From positions 187,342 through 251,341 of the forward strand of contig MGPE01000006.1 in the NCBI GenBank assembly GCA_001797335.1: a DNA stretch of 64,000 nt. Reading direction: 5' to 3'. The notes beneath the pieces were generated by a model. The model was not told the DNA's origin. It saw only the letters and a list, made by a program, of their open reading frames with translations, and did not search any database. Made by a program: the position numbers and the translations under genes. How positions within the stretch are numbered: position 1 is the stretch's first letter; each line of letters begins with the position of its first letter. The stretch is from Deltaproteobacteria bacterium GWA2_38_16 (GTDB lineage Bacteria > Bdellovibrionota > JACOXK01 > 2-02-FULL-40-11). Shown piece after piece: positions 49,942 to 59,397 of this stretch.

Positions 49942-52189
49942 ATTTTCTAATAGCTTGATCAATGTGTTGTCCAACCTGAGGATCGTTAATTAAAATTTTT
50001 AATGTTTTTAAAGAGTACACAATCGTATGTCTAAGATAGTCGGGAGCAGTTTTTAATTTTTGAATGAGCGGGCCAACGGCCCTTGGATCTCCAATAGATC
50101 CCAAAGCCTCCATTGCATAACTTTGCACCAAAATATCAGAATCATTGAGACCTCTCACTAAAGGCTCTACAGCTAAAACACCGATTTGTTTTGTGGCTGA
50201 AATCAGTTGAAAAGAAATATAAATTTTTCTACTTCGAATCCCGTCTATAATAGGATTAAGAGCAGGTTGGCCAATAAGTCCCAACGCTTTCCCTAAACCC
50301 CTTATGGTTATTTCCTCTTCATCTGTTCTGTTTTGGTGATCTTGAAGGCTTTTTAATTTATCTAAAATAGGCTGAACGGCGATAGAACCCATATTCCCTA
50401 AAGCATCAATAGCTACTTCTTGAGTGCCATAGAGTTTATCATGGAGTGCTTCCATGAGATAAGGAATGGTTTGGGGATCTTTTAAATTTCCTAAAGAGGT
50501 TAACACAGTCTCTCTTACAGCGCTTTTTTCATCGTTCACATGGTGGACCAGCGCTTGGATAACCTGGGGATTATTTTTAAATGTAGATAAAACCTTAGCC
50601 GTTATAGTCTGGAAATGGGAAGGGGAATTATTGAATATTGAAATCAGTGTATTGGCAGCTTCCTCATCATCGGAAAAATTTCCTAAAGCTAAAATAGCCG
50701 CTATTTTTACATCTTCATCTTGTTCTCGATTAAAAATATCCATGAGTTCAGGAATAAATTTTTTCTCTTTTAAAAAACCTAAAGCCGAAACAGCTTTTTC
50801 TCTAACCTTTGGATCTGGATGAGTTATATTTTGATGAAGTTGATTTATAAATCGCTCCTGACTGATTTCATCTTTACAAAATAAGAGACCTGAAAGGGGA
50901 AGGTGGTGATATTCATAAAACTTACAAATTTCAGATGAATTTTCCGTTAAAAAATAATCCATAAATAATTTTTTGATACTCTCTTCATATTGATCACAAT
51001 TTTTCGTTTGAGAAAGAGCATCATCAAATGTTTTTTGAGAGACAAGCTCATCTTTTTGTATTTCAGCATTAACTTTATCTCTCATTTTTTTTAAAATATG
51101 TGCACTATTGACAGGAACGGAAGGAATATTTAAGCGCCCTTCTCGAACATATCGGGCAGCCAAAAGGGCCTTAACCATATTAGGCATGCCCCATCCGGTT
51201 TGATGATCAAAACCCGTTGAATTTAAATCAAAACTTGAAGCTTTTAAAATATTTTTAATTTGTGGCGGAGTAAGATTAGGATTTACTTTTAGCATATTTA
51301 AAATAATGCCACTCACCACGGGAGCCGCACCACTGGTACCACTAAACCTTCTTCCCTCTAGGGATAACATGTTATAGTCACTGGGTGCTGCAAAATCTGT
51401 AGATGCCCCTTGATTAGAAAAAATAGATGATCCCAAATAAGGATTTAAAGAGGCAATAGATAAAAGATTATCTACATTAGAAGGATATAAATTTTCTTGG
51501 CCAAAGTCATTTCCTGCAGCCCACACCAACGTTACTTGGCTACTTTTAACTTTTTCCATGAGACGCTGTATTCTAAGCGTATTTGGAGACTTAAAATAAA
51601 TCATGCTTAAGTTAATGACTCTAGCGTTGTGATCTATGGCATCTTCAATGGCATCTGCTACATCCTCATCCCACATGCCATCCACGAGGGGTTCTTTGGC
51701 CGAATACACATACATTTGTGCATTTTTAGCTTCTCCCACAGAGCAGTGATCTTTTGAACACAAAATAGAAGCCACCTGAGTTCCATGACATATTTCTTCC
51801 TCATCTGCCCCTTTTTCACAGGTCACATCCATTTGTTGAAATGCTTCTCTCTCTTTTGAAATGCCACTATCAATAACAGCTGTTTTAATGACTTCATCTT
51901 TTTCATCTGCTGTTAAAAGTGTATCTTTAAGCTGTGCTCCCACTCGCCACTGAGCCCAATAGGGTTCAAAAATATTTGCTTCTCCTTCAAAGAGGCCGGT
52001 CGCACAGGATCTCGGACTAAAGGCTGGATTAGGAATAAAACACTCATCTAAAGGAGGCGTCATTTGTAACTGATGTTGGACATTGTTAAACAGAAAAAGG
52101 GGTTTAAGCAGGCCAAAAGGAATATTTTGAGCATATCCTATACCCCCATATAATAACATGCCTAATAATATTAAAGCTCTATTCCTCAT
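49934..52189 (-). CDS. Exported subtilase (S8) with C-terminal HEAT/PBS repeats
   Basis: This 751-aa protein has a signal peptide and an S8 catalytic domain with an intact triad: Asp107 in TAVIDSGIS, His135 in EICHGTQVASIL, Asn227 in VWAAGNDFG and Ser286 in FSGTSGAAPVVSG. Residues 430-745 are HEAT/PBS-lyase-type repeats: REKAVSALGFLKEKKFI, VKIAAILALGNFSDDEEA, VRETVLTSLGNLKDPQTI, TQEVAIDALGNMGSIAV and VQSYAMEALGSIGDPRAV. This fusion is unusual and suggests a protease guided by a protein-binding solenoid. The cysteine-peptidase gene starts inside its 3' end. Secretion and paired proteases fit a predatory or scavenging lifestyle, but that is inference. Confidence 0.85.
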   Translation of the reverse strand: MRNRALILLGMLLYGGIGYAQNIPFGLLKPLFLFNNVQHQLQMTPPLDECFIPNPAFSPRSCATGLFEGEANIFEPYWAQWRVGAQLKDTLLTADEKDEVIKTAVIDSGISKEREAFQQMDVTCEKGADEEEICHGTQVASILCSKDHCSVGEAKNAQMYVYSAKEPLVDGMWDEDVADAIEDAIDHNARVINLSMIYFKSPNTLRIQRLMEKVKSSQVTLVWAAGNDFGQENLYPSNVDNLLSIASLNPYLGSSIFSNQGASTDFAAPSDYNMLSLEGRRFSGTSGAAPVVSGIILNMLKVNPNLTPPQIKNILKASSFDLNSTGFDHQTGWGMPNMVKALLAARYVREGRLNIPSVPVNSAHILKKMRDKVNAEIQKDELVSQKTFDDALSQTKNCDQYEESIKKLFMDYFLTENSSEICKFYEYHHLPLSGLLFCKDEISQERFINQLHQNITHPDPKVREKAVSALGFLKEKKFIPELMDIFNREQDEDVKIAAILALGNFSDDEEAANTLISIFNNSPSHFQTITAKVLSTFKNNPQVIQALVHHVNDEKSAVRETVLTSLGNLKDPQTIPYLMEALHDKLYGTQEVAIDALGNMGSIAVQPILDKLKSLQDHQNRTDEEEITIRGLGKALGLIGQPALNPIIDGIRSRKIYISFQLISATKQIGVLAVEPLVRGLNDSDILVQSYAMEALGSIGDPRAVGPLIQKLKTAPDYLRHTIVYSLKTLKILINDPQVGQHIDQAIRKYE

Positions 52190-52385
52190 CTTTCTTCTTA
52201 TCGGAATAATCCATCTGCCCCTTTAAGCTAAAAGCTTATATACGATATAGACGTAGACGGTTGTTTAAAAAATATACATTGTGAAAGAAAAATGAGAGCC
52301 CCTAAGCCTTTAATATTCCTTAACTTTAAACTTATTTTAATGTGGTCTGTATGTTGCACTATTATAAAGCAAGAGGCCAATAACA

Positions 52386-53252
52386 ATGAAAAAAATATTT
52401 TTTTTACCCTTGTTTTTTATTTGTCTTTTAACTTTTCAGAGCTTAGCACAGGAATCAAAAGAAGCATCCCCCCCACCTTCTGACCCAGAGCTTTTAAGAC
52501 TTACCATAAAACCTAACTATGATTGTATCAGTGGGGCAGGCTGTTCTGGTTCTGTAGAAGAAACTGCAAAAACATTTGCCATTGTTAAAGCTAAAAAAGA
52601 AGCTAGTTCTGGTGGTCTTCAAGACAGCAGTGTTTATCTAGAAAAACATGAATGGAGCAATGGATTTTGGGATGGTGGAAAATATACTTTAAGCAATCAT
52701 CCCACGGATATTGTAAAAACAGAAAGCAAAACAGAACACATTATTACTTATCCTTCTTCTAGTGGCCAACTCACGATTAAATATACTTTGGGTGCATTTA
52801 ATCCAGAAACAAGAACACAAGATTTTTCTATTGAAAACATCGAGGGATTAAAATCTTATAAACAAGAAGGAAAGGTAACTCCAGATCCCATTTCATTTAA
52901 CTGGAAAATCGTTCAAAAAGAAGATGGTTCTTTTAAAGTAGTCGATGCAGAAGATCCTTCTTTTGAAATTCACTCTATCATTCTTAAAATTGGCGCTTGG
53001 AAAACAGGAATACTCAGTGGAGATGGGGGCGCCACCCATTTAGAAATTAGCGGGACTAAAGAGACCATAAATGAAGAGGGGCAGACGATTCGAGCTTCTC
53101 ACGTAAAAAGCCAACCTATTACTCATCATCTTAAAAAAGTAGAAACTGCTCCAAAAGAAGAAGGTTTGTGTGGCCTAAATCCATTACAAGATATTAAAAA
53201 CTTAAGTAAATTTTCTACATCTGTTTTAGATTTAACCACAAAATTTCTTTAA
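52386..53252 (+). CDS. Exported hypothetical protein
   Basis: I do not recognise this 288-aa protein. It has a signal peptide (MKKIFFLPLFFICLLTFQSLAQ) and a mature, strand-rich chain with few cysteines (YDCISGAGCSG near the N-terminus and LCGLN near the C-terminus). The centre alternates short strands and charged turns (HIITYPSSSGQLTIKYTL, SFNWKIVQKEDGSFKVVD), in keeping with a beta-sandwich. It is monocistronic, with a leader of unknown function and a short gap to the histidine-kinase gene. Confidence 0.65.
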   Translation: MKKIFFLPLFFICLLTFQSLAQESKEASPPPSDPELLRLTIKPNYDCISGAGCSGSVEETAKTFAIVKAKKEASSGGLQDSSVYLEKHEWSNGFWDGGKYTLSNHPTDIVKTESKTEHIITYPSSSGQLTIKYTLGAFNPETRTQDFSIENIEGLKSYKQEGKVTPDPISFNWKIVQKEDGSFKVVDAEDPSFEIHSIILKIGAWKTGILSGDGGATHLEISGTKETINEEGQTIRASHVKSQPITHHLKKVETAPKEEGLCGLNPLQDIKNLSKFSTSVLDLTTKFL

Positions 53253-53346
53253 CAATTCCCTAGCTCACCTAATATAAAAAGCACTGGATAATTACCTCAA
53301 ATACCTGTAGAATGTTCTTAATTCCCCTTCCCATAAAGGTATCGAC

Positions 53347-55383
53347 ATGGACAAAATTACCATGCTCATCGTGGATGATGAGCAATATGTGTTGTCCGCT
53401 TTAAAAAGACTTTTTCATTCCCCTAAGTACGAAGTCTTTTGTGCTCAAGATCCTGCTAATGCCTTAGAATTACTTGAGAAAAATCCTCATATCGGAGTCA
53501 TTGTTTGTGATCAAAAACTAGGGGAAAATGAAGGAACCGATTTTTTTGCCAAAACTAAAGCCACCCATCCCGATATTTCCCGGGTTCTTTTGACAGGCTA
53601 CTTTAATTCCCAAATTGCCCAAAATTCTTTGCTTAAAGGGGAGGTCTATCGCTTTGTCACAAAACCCTGGAATGATGATGATCTGATGATGACGGTTGAA
53701 AACTCTTGGAAGCGCTATGAGCTTTTAAACCAAAACCGAAAACTGTTAAATCTTATTCGCAGTCAAAATGAGCATCTAAATCACCTTACTCTAAATCTTA
53801 AAAATGTGATTGAAAACCGAATTGAACGAACGGTACAGTCTCAAAAAGCCATTCGGGCCAAAAAAATACAACTTCAAATTACTCATACCCTTATTAAACG
53901 TTTAAGTCGCTGTAAAAATTTAAAAGAAATTTTCAAAACCGTCCTTATTGAACTTAAAAAATTAATCCCCTTTGATACCGCCAGTATTGTGGTGCAACTA
54001 AACCCAAACCAATATTTGCTATTAAATCCAAAAACACAGGTATATCCCTTCTCTTTAAAAGATCATTCTCTGCTTCAACGTATGTTCCAAAATCCTCTTC
54101 CCACCATTTCAACAGAACATTCTTCTTACCCTTCGGAACTTATTTTTCCTCTCATGGATGAAAATCGTCCCACCCCGATTTGCATGGCTACATTAAGTCT
54201 TTTGAGTCACCAAGAGCATGCTTTCTCCGAAGAAGACATAAAACGCCTTTCAGACATTGCAAGCCCCATTGCCATTGCCATCGAGAAAATGAAACTTTTA
54301 GAAATTGTTGAACAAGGATCTCGTCAGTGGGAATCTACGTTCGACGCCATTAGTGATTTAGCAACCGTTATCGACAAAAATTTTAACCTCATTAAAGCCA
54401 ATAGAGCCGTTGAAAAAATTACTCATGAAAAAGTAGAAAAAGTCATTGGGAAAAAATGTTATGAAGTGTTGGCCAATAGAAAAAGCCCCTGCAAAAATTG
54501 TCCTGCCTTAGAAAGTCTAAAAACACGCGCTTTGACCTCTGAAAATGAAATTAAAGATTTTAAAGACAAAGATTATTTTACATGGGCTTTTCCCATGTTA
54601 GATCCTAAAAAAGAGGTGAACTCTCTTGTTATGTATTATCGGGACCACACAGAATCTTCCCAACTTTTCCGCCAACTGATTCAATCTGAAAAAATGGCTG
54701 CCATTGGACATCTGGCCAATTCTTTAGCCCATGAACTTAATAACCCTTTGACAGGGATTACGGCCCTATCACAACTCCTCAGTAAAGAATTAGGCCCTCA
54801 TAATACTTGGTATCCAGACATTCAAGAAATCGAAAAAGCATCCGTACGATGTAAAAATATTATTGAAAATCTCTTAAATTTTTCTGAAAAAACAAAATCA
54901 ACCAAAAAATCTTCTGTCTCTCTTAATGAAATTATTGAATCCACCCTTCCTCTTATTCAATACTCCTCTACGGCCAAACAAAATATTCGTATTCATAAAC
55001 ACTATGCCAAGGATTTACCTAAAATTAAGGCCAACACCAATGAACTCCAACAGGTATTTTTTAATTTACTCCTCAATGCCATTCAAGCCATGCCCCAAGG
55101 AGGCGTACTCGAAGTTAAAACTCAGTATTTAGTCGGAAAAGAAGCTCTTCAAATTACCATTACAGACACAGGGGTGGGCATTCCAAAACAAAATCTTTCT
55201 AAAATCTTCGACCCTTTTTATACCACCAAAGAAAAAACTTGTGGCACCGGTCTTGGACTTTCGGTAAGCTATGGCATTATTAAAAATTACGAGGGCGCCA
55301 TCGGAGTTCAAAGCACTTTAAATAAAGGATCTACTTTTAAAGTTACTCTGCCTCTGATGACGACCAAGGAGAAAGTCCATTAA
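53347..55383 (+). CDS. Hybrid histidine kinase (REC-GAF-PAS-HisKA-HATPase)
   Basis: The 678-aa protein starts with a receiver domain (MLIVDDEQYVLSALK, phosphoacceptor Asp55 in VIVCDQKLG, Lys in FVTKPWN), then a GAF-like region (about 185-315), a PAS-like domain (EQGSRQWESTFDAISDLATVID) with Cys-rich KSPCKNCPAL, the dimerisation helix with predicted phospho-His in IGHLANSLAHELNNPLTG, and an ATPase domain with NLLLNAIQAMP, DTGVGIP and GTGLGLS. Input comes through its receiver, so it may act as a phosphorelay integrator. It is cytoplasmic. uppP begins at ATT overlapping its stop, followed by a single-receiver gene that could accept its phosphate. Confidence 0.9.
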   Translation: MDKITMLIVDDEQYVLSALKRLFHSPKYEVFCAQDPANALELLEKNPHIGVIVCDQKLGENEGTDFFAKTKATHPDISRVLLTGYFNSQIAQNSLLKGEVYRFVTKPWNDDDLMMTVENSWKRYELLNQNRKLLNLIRSQNEHLNHLTLNLKNVIENRIERTVQSQKAIRAKKIQLQITHTLIKRLSRCKNLKEIFKTVLIELKKLIPFDTASIVVQLNPNQYLLLNPKTQVYPFSLKDHSLLQRMFQNPLPTISTEHSSYPSELIFPLMDENRPTPICMATLSLLSHQEHAFSEEDIKRLSDIASPIAIAIEKMKLLEIVEQGSRQWESTFDAISDLATVIDKNFNLIKANRAVEKITHEKVEKVIGKKCYEVLANRKSPCKNCPALESLKTRALTSENEIKDFKDKDYFTWAFPMLDPKKEVNSLVMYYRDHTESSQLFRQLIQSEKMAAIGHLANSLAHELNNPLTGITALSQLLSKELGPHNTWYPDIQEIEKASVRCKNIIENLLNFSEKTKSTKKSSVSLNEIIESTLPLIQYSSTAKQNIRIHKHYAKDLPKIKANTNELQQVFFNLLLNAIQAMPQGGVLEVKTQYLVGKEALQITITDTGVGIPKQNLSKIFDPFYTTKEKTCGTGLGLSVSYGIIKNYEGAIGVQSTLNKGSTFKVTLPLMTTKEKVH

Positions 55384-56155
55384 TTCTTTTGAAGCTGCTA
55401 TCTTAGGAGCTATCCAGGGGCTCACTGAATTTTTACCCATCAGTAGCTCTGCCCACCTGATTATGGCCCAAGCTTTTTTAGGTCTGAAAGATCCAGAATT
55501 TTTATTCGATGTTATTATTCATCTGGGCACTCTCTTGGCCACTGTTCTTATCTTTTATAAAGAAATTATAAAACTTTTTACACATCCCAGAGCCATTCTC
55601 TTGATTATTGTTGCAGGTATTCCAACCGCCATCATGGGATTTGTGCTGGTAGATTACATGGAAAAATATTTTTGGTCGATGAAGGAAGCCTGTATTGAGC
55701 TTATTATGACGGGATTTATTCTATGGTTTACCCAATATGCTCCCTCTAAAAAAATAGAACTAGAAGAAACCCTTTTTTCAAATATCACTATCCCCAAGGC
55801 CTTCTTGATTGGCATTGCCCAAGGAATTTCTATTTTTCCTGGCATTTCACGTTCTGGGCTTACTATTGCCACGGCACTTTTCTTAAAAACAGGCAGACGA
55901 GATGCTGCCGTTTTTTCTTTTCTGCTTTCTATCCCCTCTATTATAGGAGCTGTAGGACTTAAGCTTTTAAAAACCCCCCTTACTCATTTCCATCCCCTTC
56001 ATTTTGGAATTGGGTTTACGACTTCCCTTCTTTTAGGAACTATTTCTCTTCTTTTTCTAATTAAACTTGTGCTGGAAGGAAAATTTTATAAATTTAGCTA
56101 TTATTGTTGGATCGTGGGCAGTGCTGCACTCATTGCTTCTTATTATTTTTTATGA
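55379..56155 (+). CDS. uppP: Undecaprenyl-diphosphatase with ATT start
   Basis: UppP (BacA) dephosphorylates undecaprenyl diphosphate so that the carrier lipid can be reused. It is a multi-helix membrane protein. The N-terminal catalytic motif QGLTEFLPISSSAHL and the later PGISRSGLTIATALF are present. The track starts at ATG 55463, which would remove the first motif. In frame, a TGA lies at 55358, and the only initiation candidate is ATT 55379, 7 nt after AAGGAG (55366-55371); it overlaps the kinase stop. This gives 258 aa, the normal length. The response regulator overlaps its end by 4 nt. Confidence 0.9.
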   Translation: MNSFEAAILGAIQGLTEFLPISSSAHLIMAQAFLGLKDPEFLFDVIIHLGTLLATVLIFYKEIIKLFTHPRAILLIIVAGIPTAIMGFVLVDYMEKYFWSMKEACIELIMTGFILWFTQYAPSKKIELEETLFSNITIPKAFLIGIAQGISIFPGISRSGLTIATALFLKTGRRDAAVFSFLLSIPSIIGAVGLKLLKTPLTHFHPLHFGIGFTTSLLLGTISLLFLIKLVLEGKFYKFSYYCWIVGSAALIASYYFL

Positions 56156-56517
56156 ACCCTTCGCATATTCTTATTATTGATGATGAACACATTATTACTC
56201 GGGCTTTAAGTCGTGCTTTTCAAAGAGAAGGATTTCAGGTTTCTACTGCTTCCGATGGAGAAGCAGGTCTTAAAAAAATCTTGAGTGAAAAACCAGAACT
56301 CATTCTTTTAGATATTATTATGCCTAAAATGTCTGGACTAGAAGTCTTAGAACACATTCGAACACAACAAATCACCACTCCTGTGGTCCTCATGACAGCT
56401 TATGGAGATACTAAAACTGAAACCACGGCTAAAGAACTGGGAATTTCGGCCTATCTCACAAAGCCCTTTAACAATATTGAAGATATTATTGCCCTTGTCC
56501 ACCGATTGACCTCTTAG
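56152..56517 (+). CDS. Single-domain response regulator (CheY-like)
   Basis: This 121-aa receiver has acidic residues in ILIIDDEHII, phosphoacceptor Asp in LILLDIIMPK (about residue 53), Thr in VLMTAYGD and Lys in YLTKPFNN, all canonical. ATG 56152 overlaps the uppP stop (ATGA), and the track's longer start is inside uppP. Stand-alone receivers pass phosphate or bind a target. The kinase two genes upstream is the natural partner, since the three genes are translationally coupled. Confidence 0.9.
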   Translation: MNPSHILIIDDEHIITRALSRAFQREGFQVSTASDGEAGLKKILSEKPELILLDIIMPKMSGLEVLEHIRTQQITTPVVLMTAYGDTKTETTAKELGISAYLTKPFNNIEDIIALVHRLTS

Positions 56518-56553
56518 GGAAACTACATTATCCTATCTTATTTGAAATTTTAG

Positions 56554-56632
56554 AATAAAGAGATATTAATTTCTGTATGGGCCCCTCCGCCCGGTGTAGA
56601 TCCTCCCACACAAAAATTAATATCTCTTTATT
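56554..56632. promoter_or_regulatory. Long-stem element with GC-rich loop before uvrA
   Basis: AATAAAGAGATATTAATTT (56554-56572) and AAATTAATATCTCTTTATT (56614-56632) are perfect 19-bp inverted arms around a 41-nt GC-rich loop (CTGTATGGGCCCCTCCGCCC, then GGTGTAGATCCTCCC). It fills the response regulator-uvrA gap. Its loop resembles that of the rseP-leader element, though the stems differ. Confidence 0.85.
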
Positions 56633-56652
56633 TATCAAAAAAAGACTGAAAT

Positions 56653-59397
56653 ATGGAAAAACAGTTTCTTATCATACAGGGATTGCGCCAGAATAATCTT
56701 AAAAATCTAGACCTCAATATCCCTCATGGAGAGCTCACGGTTATTACCGGTCCCTCTGGATCTGGAAAATCATCCCTGGCGTTTGACACCATTTTTGCTG
56801 AAGGGCAAAGACTCTACATTGAATCCCTGTCTACCTATGCACGCCAATTTTTGGAACGCGTCCAACGCCCCAATGTTGATTTAATTAAAAATATTTCTCC
56901 CACCATTGCCATTGAACAAAAAAATTCTGTTAAAAATTCCAGATCAACCGTGGGAACGTCTACTGAAATTTATGATTATTTAAGACTTTTATTTTCAAAA
57001 ATCGGAAAAATTGAATGCCCCCGCTGCACCATTCCTATTAAAAAAGATACAGTTTCTTCTATGGTTGATTTTGTGCTGAAGCATTTATCAGGACAAAAAA
57101 TTCTTATTTTAGCCCCTTTTTCTTTAGCCCAGATTCAAAAAGAACCTTTCATTAAATACCTTTTAAAAAAGGGATTCACTCGCATACTTTTAAATAATAA
57201 AATTTGTGATTTAAATTCTGAAATTTCTATTGATAAAGAAAAAGAATTGCTCATCGTTCTAGATCGCCTCATCGTCAAACCTGACATTAAAGCAGAACTG
57301 ACCGATTCTTTAGAAATTACATATCAAGAAGCCAAAGGGCGCGCCTCAATTCAAGATGAAAAAGGGGCCTTCCATAAATTTTCTCTAAGACTTTGCTGCA
57401 GCCAATGTGATTTAAAATTTCCAGACATTCTTCCTTCTTTTTTCTCCTTTAATAACCCTTATGGGGCTTGTTCTCACTGTCACGGTTTTGGAAATAATCT
57501 ATTAATTGATGAAGAGCTTGTGGTCCCCAATAACACCGTTAGCCTTGAGCAGGGCGCTATTGATCCTTGGACAAAACCTTCTTTAAAAAGATGGCACAAG
57601 CGCCTCCTAGAATTTTGCCAAAAAGAAAAAATTTCTATTGAAACCCCTTATAAAGATTTGGATTCCAAAGATCGAGAGAAGATCTTTAAAGGCACAAAAG
57701 GATTTAAAGGCGTTTTAGGATTTTTTAAACAGCTTGAAAAAAAGAAATATAAAATGTCGGTTCGGGTCTTTTTAAGTCGCTATAAAAGTGCTTTCACTTG
57801 CCCCATCTGCCAAGGAAAACGCTTAAGAGAAGAAACTAATTTTGTTAAAGTTCAGGGAAAAACCATTGCAGAACTTTTGTCTTTAACCGTTGAAAAATCT
57901 AAAAAATTTTTTGACTCTCTTGCGCTTTCTTCTTACGAGGCCGAAGTTTCAAAAGAAATTTTAAGACAATTAATAGCCCGCCTTACTTTTTTAAGCAAAG
58001 TAGGATTAGATTATCTAACGTTGGATCGCCTAACCAAAACCCTTTCAGGGGGAGAGGCTCAACGCATTAATGTCGCCAATCAATTAGGCGCAGCACTCAT
58101 GAAAACAACCTATGTTCTTGATGAGCCTAGCATTGGCCTTCATCCAAGAGACAATAAGCGGCTTGTCTCTCTTTTAAAAAATCTACGAGATTTGGGAAAT
58201 ACCGTCATTGTAGTTGAACATGAGCCCGATATTATTCGAAACGCAGATTATATTATAGAACTAGGCCCGAAAGGAGGAGAAGCCGGCGGAGAACTCATGT
58301 ATCAAGGAAGTTTTTCTCAGTTTTTAAAACAAAATACCCTTACCTCTTCTTATCTCACTCAAAAAGAAGCCATTGCCATTCCCAATCAACGACGAAAAGG
58401 CAAGGGACACACCTTAAAACTATTGGGGGTTACTCACCACAACTTAAAATCGGTCGATCTTATTCTTCCCCTTCATCAGTTTGTCTGCATTACCGGCGTT
58501 TCTGGATCTGGAAAAAGTTCCTTAATTCATGACACGCTTTACAATGCCTTGGCCAGAATTTTAAAAATTGAAAATAATAAAATTGGCCGATTTAAAACAA
58601 TTTCTGGTTTTAATCACATTCAAAGCCTTCGTCTTTTGGATCAAGAACCCATTGGAAAAAGCTCACGATCTAATCCCATTACTTATATGAAAGGGTATGA
58701 TGAAATTCGAAAACTCTTTGCTCAAATTCCAGAAAGTAAAAAAATGGGCCTTATGGCTTCTTCTTTTTCTTTTAATATGAAAGGGGGACGGTGCGAACAT
58801 TGCGAAGGAAGTGGATTTCAAAAATTAGAAATGCATTTTTTAGCAGACCTTTATTTAACCTGCGACTATTGCATCGGGAAAAAATTTAAAAAAGAAATTT
58901 TAAGCATCAAATTCAAAAATAAAAATATTGATGACGTCTTATCCTTAACGATTGATGAAGCTTCTACATTCTTTATTACCCATCCTCACCTTCGACAAAA
59001 ACTTAAAATTTTACAAGAAGTTGGGTTAGGATATTTAAAACTGGGACAACCTGCGCCCACTCTTTCTGGTGGAGAAGCTCAACGTCTTAAAATTGCCAAA
59101 GAACTTTCTTTTGAAACCAAAGAGGGTCTTTATATTTTAGATGAACCCACAACAGGGCTTCATCCAGATGATATTAAAAAATTACTCAGTGTTTTAAATC
59201 GTCTGGTTGATCAAGGAAATACAGTTGTTGTCATCGAACACAATTTAGATGTCATTAAAACCGCAGATCACATTATTGACCTTGGCCCTGAAGGGGGCGA
59301 TCGAGGGGGTCAAATCATTGCCACAGGCACTCCCGAAGAACTTATCCACATCCCCCATTCTCACACCGGCCAATATCTTAAAAAGGTACTTACTTAA
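56653..59397 (+). CDS. uvrA: Excinuclease ABC subunit A
   Basis: UvrA is the damage-sensing ATPase of nucleotide excision repair. It has two ABC modules: Walker A TGPSGSGKSSLAFDTIFAEG with LSGGEAQRINVANQLG, LDEPSIGLHP, and the second GVSGSGKSSLIHDTL with LSGGEAQRLKIAKEL, LDEPTTGLHP. Cysteine pairs (CPRCTIP; CSQCDL and CSHCHG; CPICQG; GGRCEHCEGSG and CDYCIG) mark zinc-binding inserts. At 914 aa it is slightly short but contains the UvrB-binding region. It is monocistronic after the long-stem element and converges on the HNH gene with a 4-nt overlap. Confidence 0.95.
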   Translation: MEKQFLIIQGLRQNNLKNLDLNIPHGELTVITGPSGSGKSSLAFDTIFAEGQRLYIESLSTYARQFLERVQRPNVDLIKNISPTIAIEQKNSVKNSRSTVGTSTEIYDYLRLLFSKIGKIECPRCTIPIKKDTVSSMVDFVLKHLSGQKILILAPFSLAQIQKEPFIKYLLKKGFTRILLNNKICDLNSEISIDKEKELLIVLDRLIVKPDIKAELTDSLEITYQEAKGRASIQDEKGAFHKFSLRLCCSQCDLKFPDILPSFFSFNNPYGACSHCHGFGNNLLIDEELVVPNNTVSLEQGAIDPWTKPSLKRWHKRLLEFCQKEKISIETPYKDLDSKDREKIFKGTKGFKGVLGFFKQLEKKKYKMSVRVFLSRYKSAFTCPICQGKRLREETNFVKVQGKTIAELLSLTVEKSKKFFDSLALSSYEAEVSKEILRQLIARLTFLSKVGLDYLTLDRLTKTLSGGEAQRINVANQLGAALMKTTYVLDEPSIGLHPRDNKRLVSLLKNLRDLGNTVIVVEHEPDIIRNADYIIELGPKGGEAGGELMYQGSFSQFLKQNTLTSSYLTQKEAIAIPNQRRKGKGHTLKLLGVTHHNLKSVDLILPLHQFVCITGVSGSGKSSLIHDTLYNALARILKIENNKIGRFKTISGFNHIQSLRLLDQEPIGKSSRSNPITYMKGYDEIRKLFAQIPESKKMGLMASSFSFNMKGGRCEHCEGSGFQKLEMHFLADLYLTCDYCIGKKFKKEILSIKFKNKNIDDVLSLTIDEASTFFITHPHLRQKLKILQEVGLGYLKLGQPAPTLSGGEAQRLKIAKELSFETKEGLYILDEPTTGLHPDDIKKLLSVLNRLVDQGNTVVVIEHNLDVIKTADHIIDLGPEGGDRGGQIIATGTPEELIHIPHSHTGQYLKKVLT

